DNA of 64,000 nucleotides from Pedobacter sp. Hv1 (GTDB lineage: Bacteria > Bacteroidota > Bacteroidia > Sphingobacteriales > Sphingobacteriaceae), in NCBI RefSeq assembly GCF_001412215.1, contig NZ_LLWP01000012.1, forward strand, positions 62,001 through 126,000, given 5' to 3'. A model generated the notes under the pieces. It had not been told where the DNA came from, did no database searches, and was given only the letters and a program-made list of their open reading frames with translations. Positions 54,430 to 61,296 of the stretch are shown here, piece after piece (within the stretch, counting starts at the first letter, position 1; each line of letters opens with the position of its first letter). Made by a program: the position numbers and the translations under genes.

Positions 54430-54831
54430 ATGAAGTTAAAGCAAAAATTAGCAATAGGCCTAAGCACCTTTTACCTGTTCAGTGTAATTGGGGTGGGTTT
54501 GAGCATGCATTTTTGTGGAGGAAAATTAGCTTCTGTTGCTTTTTACGAAAACAAAACGGCCTGTAAATATTGTAAACAGGAACCTGTGGCTAAAAAAGAC
54601 GATGGCTGTTGTAAAAACACCAAGGTTGATGTTAAAGTTAAAGACAGCCACCAAACAGAAAGTTCTTTTAAATTGCCTAAGCTTTTTAGCTTAGATACCT
54701 ACCTACACCCTCGGGTTAGTGAGGTGATTAAATATTTCTTGCCTAATCTTTTTAGTCGTCTAGAAAATAAGGCTCCCCCCAAATCTACAGGTGTAGCGAT
54801 ACATGTGTTCAATTGTGTTTTCAGGAATTAG
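54430..54831 (+). CDS. HYC_CC_PP-family exported protein
   Basis: This 133-residue protein has a signal peptide/hydrophobic segment (IGLSTFYLFSVIGVGLSM) followed by HFCGGK. A CxxC pair (ACKYCKQEP), then GCCKNTKVDVKVKD and the terminal PP (ENKAPPKS) match the HYC_CC_PP family of Bacteroidota, function unknown. The His/Cys pattern could bind a metal such as copper. The ATG at 54430 is preferred to a TTG at 54421 because the promoter ends just before it. It heads the metal-linked gene cluster, though a 98-bp gap follows. Confidence 0.75.
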   Translation: MKLKQKLAIGLSTFYLFSVIGVGLSMHFCGGKLASVAFYENKTACKYCKQEPVAKKDDGCCKNTKVDVKVKDSHQTESSFKLPKLFSLDTYLHPRVSEVIKYFLPNLFSRLENKAPPKSTGVAIHVFNCVFRN

Positions 54832-54833
54832 CT

Positions 54834-54915
54834 AAATGAATAATCATGTTATGGCTTCGTAAGCTGTGATGTGCCTTTTTATGCCTTCAAAAGAAGGCAG
54901 ATCATTTATTCATTT
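54834..54915. other. Long-range stem with inner hairpin in the metal-cluster spacer
   Basis: AAATGAATAA (54834-54843) and TTATTCATTT (54906-54915) pair perfectly across the spacer. Inside lies the hairpin GCCTTC-AAAA-GAAGGC (54883-54898). There is no T run, so this is not a simple terminator; it could be a structured leader RNA ahead of the HMA gene. Confidence 0.4.
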
Positions 54916-54929
54916 AAAGAAATTCAGTC

Positions 54930-55466
54930 ATGAAAACCACTAAAATTATCATCAGCTTTTTAATGCTTTTTGCTATAAACAAAGTATCGGCCCAAGAAGT
55001 AACCACAGTAGAAATGCAGGTAACAGGTTTAACTTGTTCCATGTGTTCTCAAGCTACCGAGAAGTCTTTACGTACATTAGACTATGTAAGTAATGTAACT
55101 CCAGATCTCAATAAAAACCTTTTCATCATTACTTTTAAAAAGGACAAAGCGGTAAATTTTGATCAATTGAATACCAAGGTAAAGGATGCAGGTTTTTCTG
55201 TAGGGAAATTAGAAGCCACCATGAACTTTAACCAAGTAAAGATTGACGATAATGGACAAGCCATTGTAGGGGCGAATGTTTATCGTTTTGCCAATGCTAA
55301 AAGCAAAGTTTTAAACGGTCCGGTTAAAGTAAATGTAATTGACAAGAGCTTTATTTCAAATAGCAGCTTTAAGCAAAAAACGAGTACCGTTAAGTTTGAC
55401 TCATATGCCAGCGGAACAGGACTAATCAACGGCAAAAAAACTAGGATCTATCATTTAAGCATCTAA
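54930..55466 (+). CDS. Exported heavy-metal-associated (HMA) domain protein
   Basis: This 178-residue protein has a signal peptide (MKTTKIIISFLMLFAINKVSA). The HMA fold follows, with metal-binding Cys36 and Cys39 in GLTCSMCSQAT (usual motif MxCxxC, here Leu-Thr precede) and a DYVSNVTPDLNKNLFIITF strand pair. The C-terminal half (about 95-178) has no known domain and is beta-rich. Such proteins bind Cu(I) or similar soft metals in the periplasm. It is 3 bp before the outer-membrane-barrel-like gene in a compact operon. Confidence 0.85.
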   Translation: MKTTKIIISFLMLFAINKVSAQEVTTVEMQVTGLTCSMCSQATEKSLRTLDYVSNVTPDLNKNLFIITFKKDKAVNFDQLNTKVKDAGFSVGKLEATMNFNQVKIDDNGQAIVGANVYRFANAKSKVLNGPVKVNVIDKSFISNSSFKQKTSTVKFDSYASGTGLINGKKTRIYHLSI

Positions 55467-55468
55467 AA

Positions 55469-56281
55469 ATGAGCTATAGAATAATGCTGTTTGCACTGTT
55501 ATTGTTCGGTGTAAATGGAGCTGTTTCTGCTCAGGAACTGTATGTTTTTACAGAGCCTGCAAGCAATATGCCGGCTAAATCGATAGGGGTAAGGTTAACC
55601 AACGAAGGAATGTTCAGCCCTGATTTTAGGAGCAGGACCATGGGCGAGGTAATGGTGGGTGTAAATAAGAGCATCATGTTTCATGTACAAGGATTTTTGT
55701 CTGATATGGATGGCAATTACCGATTGGAAGGAGGCAGTTTGTATGCCAAGTACCGGTTTCTATCGTTAGATGAGGCCCACAGCCATTTTCGCGGAGCAGC
55801 TTATGGAAGAATCAGTACCAGCAAAAGGCCAACTTATACCGAAGACATTAACCTAGAAGGAGACAATTCTGGCTGGCAAGGCGGATTGATCTTTACACAG
55901 TTGATTCATAAACTGGCCTTGTCTGCAACATTGGGGTATAGCCAAAGCTTTGCTTCAAAAAGCAAAGCCCTTACTGGATTTGCCCAGCCAGATCAAATGT
56001 TGAACTACAGTTTGTCTAGTGGATACTTGTTGTTGCCATTTGTGTATAAAAACTATAACCAGCCCAACTTTAATTTATATGTTGAGTTGCTAGGAAAGAC
56101 AAACCCGGCCAATGGAAACTCTTATCTGGATATTGCTCCGGCGGTTCAGGTAATTTTGAACAGCAGAACCAGAATAGATTTAGGTTATCGTTTTCAGGCC
56201 ACTGGAAATATGGAAAACAGGTACTTGAAAAACATGTATCTGGCCAGAGTAGAATTTAATTTTTTTAACGCATTAAAATAA
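55469..56281 (+). CDS. Putative outer-membrane beta-barrel protein
   Basis: This 270-residue protein has a signal peptide (ending VSAQ). The mature part alternates polar and hydrophobic residues over about 10-12 strands, with barrel-like Gly/aromatic girdles (LALSATLGYSQSF, NYSLSSGYLLLPFVY, RIDLGYRFQATGNM), and it ends RVEFNFFNALK. No named family is recognised with certainty. The neighbours (HMA, DUF3347, metal-binding AraC) suggest a role in metal passage or sensing. It lies 2 bp after the HMA gene and 6 bp before the DUF3347 gene. Confidence 0.72.
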   Translation: MSYRIMLFALLLFGVNGAVSAQELYVFTEPASNMPAKSIGVRLTNEGMFSPDFRSRTMGEVMVGVNKSIMFHVQGFLSDMDGNYRLEGGSLYAKYRFLSLDEAHSHFRGAAYGRISTSKRPTYTEDINLEGDNSGWQGGLIFTQLIHKLALSATLGYSQSFASKSKALTGFAQPDQMLNYSLSSGYLLLPFVYKNYNQPNFNLYVELLGKTNPANGNSYLDIAPAVQVILNSRTRIDLGYRFQATGNMENRYLKNMYLARVEFNFFNALK

Positions 56282-56287
56282 AAAATC

Positions 56288-56794
56288 ATGAAAAAAGTAT
56301 TAGTAATCGTTGCGCTATTGAGCATTATCATTTCTTCGGCTGTAAAAGCGCAGAGTACCGTAGCAAAGAGCCAATTTAACAACACTTTAAAAGCTTATTT
56401 CGACACTAAAAATGCATTGGCCAAAGACAATGTAGACTTGGCTGGAACAAGTGCTAAAAGCCTAACAGCTACTATAGCAGCTTTCCCTGTTAAAACATTA
56501 ACTGCGGCACAACAAGCAGAATGGAAAAAACAAACGATAGAACTAAAGAAGTATGCCACGCCAATTGTAGCAGAGAAAGATTTAAAAGCACAAAGAAAAA
56601 GTTTTGAATACGTGTCTTCGGCAATGATTAAGTTGACAAAGGCAATGAACATGAACAGTACAACGGTTTACATTCAATATTGCCCAATGGTTAAAAGAAG
56701 CTGGTTAAATGATGTAGAAGCCGTTCAGAATCCATTTTACGGAAGCAAAATGTACGATTGTGGAGAGGTAAGTGAAACAATTGCCAAAAAATAG
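56288..56794 (+). CDS. DUF3347-domain exported protein (copper-linked)
   Basis: This 168-residue protein has a signal peptide (ISSAVKAQ) and a DUF3347 domain. The mature region has helical FNNTLKAYFDTKNALAKDNV, a central WKKQTIELKKYATPIVAEKD and the conserved terminal YCPMVKRSWLNDVEAVQNPFYG with KMYDCGEV. The Cys and Met residues in YCPM and MYDCG are the likely metal ligands. The domain occurs in CusB-like and other copper-efflux accessory proteins. It is 1 bp before the AraC-type regulator gene. Confidence 0.85.
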   Translation: MKKVLVIVALLSIIISSAVKAQSTVAKSQFNNTLKAYFDTKNALAKDNVDLAGTSAKSLTATIAAFPVKTLTAAQQAEWKKQTIELKKYATPIVAEKDLKAQRKSFEYVSSAMIKLTKAMNMNSTTVYIQYCPMVKRSWLNDVEAVQNPFYGSKMYDCGEVSETIAKK

Positions 56795-56795
56795 G

Positions 56796-57359
56796 ATGAA
56801 GTTGTATATCAAAAATATGGTATGCAGTCGCTGCGTTATGGTGGTTCAGACTGAGCTCGAAAAGCTTGGTCTGCAACCTCTTGATATACAGTTGGGAGAA
56901 GTTCAATTGGAAGAAGTAGAGGCGCAAAAAATCTCCTTGGAAGTAATTGAAGCGGCCTTGAACAAATTTGGTTTTGAACTGCTTACCGATAAGAAAAAGC
57001 AATTGACCGAGCAGATTAAAACAGCGATTATTGAGTTGGTTCATTATCCTACTGAAACGTTGAAAATCAATCTTTCAGATTATTTAAGGGCACATTTGCA
57101 TATGGAATATGCCCACTTGAGTACCGTTTTTTCTGAAACAGAGCACAATACCATTGAGAAGTTTTTCATTCAGCAGAAGATAGAAAAGGTAAAAGAACTG
57201 CTTACTTATGGCGAGCAATCGCTCAGCGAGATCGCTTATCTACTTCATTACAGTAGTGTAGCCCATCTGTCAACCCAGTTTAAAAAAGTGTGTGGGGTTA
57301 CTCCTTCTGATTATAAACTGAACCAACATACTGTTCGAAAACCTTTAGATGAAATTTAA
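56796..57359 (+). CDS. AraC-family regulator with an N-terminal HMA metal-binding motif
   Basis: This 187-residue protein is unusual: the N-terminal region (residues 1-70) looks like an HMA domain with metal Cys10 and Cys13 in NMVCSRCVMVVQTELEKLG, instead of a cupin-type effector domain. The C-terminal AraC helix-turn-helix pair is SLSEIAYLLHYSSVAHLSTQFKKVCGVTPSDYK (about 140-175). An intervening linker (LSDYLRAHLHMEYAHLSTVF) could dimerise. It probably senses Cu(I) or a similar ion and controls the upstream genes; the target is inferred. The ATG at 56796 is chosen; an in-frame start 8 codons earlier overlaps DUF3347. Confidence 0.85.
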   Translation: MKLYIKNMVCSRCVMVVQTELEKLGLQPLDIQLGEVQLEEVEAQKISLEVIEAALNKFGFELLTDKKKQLTEQIKTAIIELVHYPTETLKINLSDYLRAHLHMEYAHLSTVFSETEHNTIEKFFIQQKIEKVKELLTYGEQSLSEIAYLLHYSSVAHLSTQFKKVCGVTPSDYKLNQHTVRKPLDEI

Positions 57360-57369
57360 AGAAGGTTAC

Positions 57370-57407
57370 AAAAAAGGCTCGCAAAATCTAATTTGCGAGC
57401 CTTTTTT
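57370..57407. terminator. Bidirectional terminator after the metal operon
   Basis: The 16-bp stem AAAAAAGGCTCGCAAA / TTTGCGAGCCTTTTTT (57370-57385 and 57392-57407) has a 6-nt loop and A/T flanks on both sides. It separates the AraC gene from the convergent DUF6952 gene. Confidence 0.93.
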
Positions 57408-57430
57408 GAAATAGCCGATGTTTAGGCCAA

Positions 57431-57679
57431 TTACCTATCGATTGAACCCATTACCCTTTGGGCAAATTCATTCAATGCATCTTTTTCTAAAGCGCCATCA
57501 TTCACTCTTGAATGAACCTCAAGGGCACCACAGATATTGGTGATTAGTTCTCCTGCTACATCAATTTCTGCTTCATTTACGCCTCTAAATTCACAAAAAG
57601 CTTCTAGCACCTCTAAGGTTGCTTCGAGCTGCTCAGGGCTGCTATTTTGGAACAATTGTCTGATTACTGGAATCTTCAT
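57431..57679 (-). CDS. DUF6952-type small protein
   Basis: This 82-residue acidic protein resembles DUF6952 (from memory), which usually accompanies peroxiredoxin/thioredoxin genes in Bacteroidota. It is helical, with KIPVIRQLFQNSSPEQLEAT, LEVLEAFCEFRGVNEAEIDVAGE and LEKDALNEFAQRVMG. Two Cys residues occur (FCEF and NICG). Its ATG overlaps the thioredoxin stop by 4 bases (ATGA), so it is coupled to the redox operon. Function unknown; an adapter or redox-linked role is likely. Confidence 0.75.
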   Translation of the reverse strand: MKIPVIRQLFQNSSPEQLEATLEVLEAFCEFRGVNEAEIDVAGELITNICGALEVHSRVNDGALEKDALNEFAQRVMGSIDR

Positions 57680-57987
57680 GATTTTATTTTTTGAAATAAC
57701 TCCGTTAACACTTCTGTTTTATTGGTTTGCACTTGGTCTACCAAGGCTCCTCCTTCAAAAGCTGCAAAAGTTGGCAAGTTGTCAACATTGGCCAGTTTAC
57801 GTGAGTTGGGCAATTTTTCAGCATCAACAATCAAGAAAACAACGTCTTCGTTTTCAGCAGCCAATTTTTTAAATTTTGGCTTCATGATTCTGCAATTGCC
57901 ACACCATGATGCCGCATATTGAACCATTACTTTGTTGTTTTCAGCAACATATTGTTGAAGGCTATCTTCTGTTAATTCTAAAAACAT
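57676..57987 (-). CDS. Thioredoxin-family protein
   Basis: This 103-residue cytoplasmic protein has the thioredoxin fold. The active site is ASWCGNCRIMKPKFKKL near residue 25-42 (CxxC = CGNC, not the usual CGPC). The later cis-Pro region is NVDNLPTFAAFEGG near 70. CGNC can shift redox potential. It probably supplies electrons to the peroxiredoxin encoded 14 bp upstream in the same operon. The DUF6952 gene overlaps its end. Confidence 0.9.
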   Translation of the reverse strand: MFLELTEDSLQQYVAENNKVMVQYAASWCGNCRIMKPKFKKLAAENEDVVFLIVDAEKLPNSRKLANVDNLPTFAAFEGGALVDQVQTNKTEVLTELFQKIKS

Positions 57988-58001
57988 ATTTTCTAGTTGA
58001 A

Positions 58002-58634
58002 TTAGTTTGCGCTTAAGTATTCAGCAACACCTGTTCTGTTGGCATTCATTGCTTCTTTACCTTCTTCCCAGTTTGCAGGACAAACTTCACCATGTTTTTG
58101 TACGTGGCTATAGGCATCAATTAAACGCAAATATTCTTTTACATTTCTACCCAATGGCATATCGTTTACACTTTCGTGGAAAACCTTACCAGTTTCGTCA
58201 ATTAAATAAGTTGCTCTGTAAGTAACGTTTGAACCAGAAAACACTTCTTCGCCAGCCTCATTGTACTCCACATCTTGATCTAAAATGCCAAGGATATTTG
58301 CTAAATGTCTGTGTGTATCTGCTAAAAGTGGATAAGTTACACCTTCGATACCACCATTATCTTTTGCGGTGTTTAACCAAGCAAAATGAACTTCATTGGT
58401 ATCACATGATGCACCAATTACCATTGTATTTCTTTTTTCGAAATCAGGCAAAGCTGATTGGAAAGCATGTAATTCTGTTGGACAAACAAAAGTGAAATCT
58501 TTTGGATACCAGAATAACAAAACTTTAGAATTTTTATTTACTGCTTCTTCAAATATATTGATCTTCAAGTTATCGCCCATTTCAGACATTGCATCAATAC
58601 TAACACTCGGGAATTTTTTACCTACTATTGCCAT
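58002..58634 (-). CDS. 2-Cys peroxiredoxin (AhpC-type)
   Basis: This 210-residue peroxiredoxin reduces peroxides. The peroxidatic Cys is in DFTFVCPTELHAF near 50 and the resolving Cys in HGEVCPANWEEG near 170. The ATG at 58634 is chosen over a longer frame to 58685 because it gives MAIVGKKFPSV, a typical start, and because a consensus promoter lies between them. The thioredoxin and DUF6952 genes follow in the same direction, giving a likely three-gene oxidative-stress operon. Confidence 0.92.
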   Translation of the reverse strand: MAIVGKKFPSVSIDAMSEMGDNLKINIFEEAVNKNSKVLLFWYPKDFTFVCPTELHAFQSALPDFEKRNTMVIGASCDTNEVHFAWLNTAKDNGGIEGVTYPLLADTHRHLANILGILDQDVEYNEAGEEVFSGSNVTYRATYLIDETGKVFHESVNDMPLGRNVKEYLRLIDAYSHVQKHGEVCPANWEEGKEAMNANRTGVAEYLSAN

Positions 58635-58654
58635 AATTAATTTAAAATTTTTTG

Positions 58655-58685
58655 CAAAGATACGGCAATTGGCCTTCTTAAGCAA
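58655..58685 (-). promoter_or_regulatory. Promoter of the peroxiredoxin operon
   Basis: On the minus strand, TTG (58683-58685) and the perfect -7 word TATCTTTG (58655-58662) are separated by 20 bp. The leader would be about 17 nt. This is one of the best consensus promoters in the window. Confidence 0.75.
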
Positions 58686-58790
58686 CCAAGTTTAACTAAT
58701 CTGACATACTTAATACCTATAGCATTATAGATAAAAACTATATAATGAAACTTATAATTAGTTTTTGTCTATTTTATTTCGATTAAAGAA

Positions 58791-58819
58791 AAAGCCCCCT
58801 GAATTGATCAGGAGGCTTT
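58791..58819 (-). terminator. Terminator of the S9 peptidase gene
   Basis: The stem AAAGCCCCCTGA/TCAGGAGGCTTT (one mismatch, 5-nt loop) is followed on the minus strand by T-rich sequence, 27 bp after the stop codon. Confidence 0.85.
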
Positions 58820-58845
58820 GATTTTAAGCTAATATGGAAAGCTAA

Positions 58846-61248
58846 CTATTTCTTTAATGTAGTTTCAAACAATTTAAAAATACGTTTGTACTCGTCTGTC
58901 CAGCTGCTTGGTTCTACAAAACCATGATCTTCTACTGGATAAACAGCTAACTCCCAATTGTCTTTACCTAATTCGATGAAACGTTGTGTAAGTCTAACAA
59001 TGTCTTGGAAATGTACGTTTACATCTACCATACCATGCAACATCACTAGGTCTCCTTTAAGTTTATCAGCGTAATAAATAGGAGAGCTGCGCTGATAAGC
59101 AATTGGATCGTTAAATGGTTCGTTTAAGATGTTAGCGGTATAACCATGGTTATAATGTGCCCAATCTGTAACCGAACGTAGCGCCGCTCCAGAAGCAAAA
59201 ACTTCTGGCTCCTTGAATAAGCCCATTAAGGTAATGAAACCTCCGTACGAGCCTCCGTAAAGCCCCACATGCTTTGGATTAACCCCATATTTCTCTACCA
59301 ACATTTTAACGCCATCAACTTGGTCTGTTAAATCTTTACCACCCATGTTTCTGTAGATGCCGGTACGGTGATCTCTACCATAGCCAGAACTTGCGGTATA
59401 ATCGATATCAATTACAGTATAGCCATTGTCTGCTAACAAATTGTTGAACATGTATTCTCTAAAATACTGGCTCCACCAATAATGTACATTCTGAAGGTAA
59501 CCTGCACCATGTACAAATACTACCGCTGGTTTATTTGGATGTGGTTTAGATGCAGGATAAACTCTTGCATACACATCTGCACCATAACGGTTTTTAAAGG
59601 AAACCAAATCAGGTTGACGCCATTTGTAACTATCGAATTCAGTACTAGTAGATTTGGTAATCTGCACTGCTTTTGCGCCTGGTTTATTTTCTTGAATATA
59701 CAATTCCCACGGTTTGTCCATGTACGAATAATTGATCGCTAACCATTTTTCATCTGGCGACATTGTGATTTCATTACCACCTTTCATAGAGGTAAGCTGA
59801 ATAAGATCGCCTCCGTTTACACTGATTTTATAAAAATGTGTAATACCTGGATGCTCTTTATTGCCACTGATATAAAATACCGTTTTATCTTTTGAAAGTT
59901 GCGCTCTTTGTACTTCCCATTTGCCAGAAGTCAACTGTTTTTTCTCGCCAGTGCTTACGTTATAAGTATAAAGATGTGAATAGCCAGTAGCTTCGCTTTG
60001 GTAATAGAAACGGTTGTTGTCTATCCATTCTATACCACGACCAACACCAGGGCCACCAATCCAAGCTTCATCACGTTGACGGTCTAACACACTTACGTTT
60101 CCAGTAGCGGCATCTAATTTTAAGATCCAAAAATCTTTATTATCCAACGCATCTGCAGTAATAATCGCGGTTGTTCCATCTGTATTCCAAATTGCGGTTC
60201 CGAAATTTACTTTACGGTCTTCGTTTTTCTTGGTGCGTTCTTCTAATTGTTTAGGGTAATCTTTTACATAATCTGGCAAATCTTTAATGCCGGGTATTTG
60301 TGCAGCTTTTACTACATATACGCTATCTTTTTCGCCATCATATAAGAAACTTTCAGATACTGTTTGGATCTCGCCAACTTTGGTGCGGCCTGGAATATCT
60401 TCGGTATAACCAGAAGCAGTTACATAATTTGGAACAATGGTGTTGTGGTTAGTGGTAACCGGAGTGGTTAAACGGTAACTCACATATTTTCCATCTGGAC
60501 TAACCACCAATCCTGATAAAAACTTATCATCTAAGTAGATTGCTTTAATGGTACGTGTATTGGCATCATTACCACCACCTAATCCAAAACGACGAGGGCT
60601 ACCAGCTGCTTGGCCTCTGTTGCCACCTTGTCTGTTTCTTTTTTTAATGATATCAAACAAAGCAGTTTGATCAGTTCTTAACCAAGTATCTTGTACACTT
60701 GGAGCAGTTCTTTCAGGTGCTCCGGCCATTGGTGTTGCTCCTGGTCTTTTACCTTTTACAAAGTTGGTAAGCTGTTTAAGCTCATTTGTAGTTAAATTTA
60801 ATTGGAAAAGGTTATCACCACGTTGAAAAACAACATCGTTATTGTAAAGGAAACGAGCGCCACTTTCGCGGTCTACGGTATTGGTTAACCTCGACTCTTT
60901 TTTGCTTTTGAAATTGTAGAAATAAATATCCCCACCTTTTTCAGTTAGGCCAAAAGATTTATCCTTATTGTAGGTATAGTTGATGCCTGTGGCTTTTTCA
61001 GCGGCATTGTCTTCGGTGGTTTCTGGTTTATTAGAAAGTACACTTACTTTATAAGCCTGATCTTTGTCTTTGTTTTCAGGATTCCAACTAAAGAATACTG
61101 TTTTGCTGTCGTCAGACCAGCGGTAGTTTGTTGGTGCATTCCCCATCCATTTAGGATCACGCATTATTTTTTGCACCGTTAATGGCGCAACTTGCTGGGC
61201 CTGTGCAACCGATGCAGCTAATAAAAAGAGAAATAGATATTTTTTCAT
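58846..61248 (-). CDS. Secreted S9-family (prolyl oligopeptidase/DPP-like) peptidase
   Basis: This 800-residue exported peptidase (signal peptide ending VAQAQ) has an N-terminal beta-propeller and a C-terminal alpha/beta-hydrolase. The catalytic triad is Ser667 in YGGSYGGFITL, Asp742 in GMVDVNVHF and His775 in VEDHGF. A FVHGAGYLQNVHYWWSQY oxyanion region also fits. S9 enzymes cleave short proline- or alanine-containing peptides outside the cytoplasm. The gene lies downstream of the M14 peptidase but a palindromic terminator separates them. Confidence 0.92.
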   Translation of the reverse strand: MKKYLFLFLLAASVAQAQQVAPLTVQKIMRDPKWMGNAPTNYRWSDDSKTVFFSWNPENKDKDQAYKVSVLSNKPETTEDNAAEKATGINYTYNKDKSFGLTEKGGDIYFYNFKSKKESRLTNTVDRESGARFLYNNDVVFQRGDNLFQLNLTTNELKQLTNFVKGKRPGATPMAGAPERTAPSVQDTWLRTDQTALFDIIKKRNRQGGNRGQAAGSPRRFGLGGGNDANTRTIKAIYLDDKFLSGLVVSPDGKYVSYRLTTPVTTNHNTIVPNYVTASGYTEDIPGRTKVGEIQTVSESFLYDGEKDSVYVVKAAQIPGIKDLPDYVKDYPKQLEERTKKNEDRKVNFGTAIWNTDGTTAIITADALDNKDFWILKLDAATGNVSVLDRQRDEAWIGGPGVGRGIEWIDNNRFYYQSEATGYSHLYTYNVSTGEKKQLTSGKWEVQRAQLSKDKTVFYISGNKEHPGITHFYKISVNGGDLIQLTSMKGGNEITMSPDEKWLAINYSYMDKPWELYIQENKPGAKAVQITKSTSTEFDSYKWRQPDLVSFKNRYGADVYARVYPASKPHPNKPAVVFVHGAGYLQNVHYWWSQYFREYMFNNLLADNGYTVIDIDYTASSGYGRDHRTGIYRNMGGKDLTDQVDGVKMLVEKYGVNPKHVGLYGGSYGGFITLMGLFKEPEVFASGAALRSVTDWAHYNHGYTANILNEPFNDPIAYQRSSPIYYADKLKGDLVMLHGMVDVNVHFQDIVRLTQRFIELGKDNWELAVYPVEDHGFVEPSSWTDEYKRIFKLFETTLKK

Positions 61249-61266
61249 GTGATATAATATTAAAAA

Positions 61267-61288
61267 GTCCTGCTGAATTCAGCAGGAC
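61267..61288 (-). terminator. Terminator of the M14 peptidase gene
   Basis: The perfect palindrome GTCCTGCTGA/TCAGCAGGAC (11 bp per arm) is followed on the minus strand by a run of T residues, 8 bp after the M14 stop codon. Confidence 0.85.
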
Positions 61289-61296
61289 GAGCTTTG

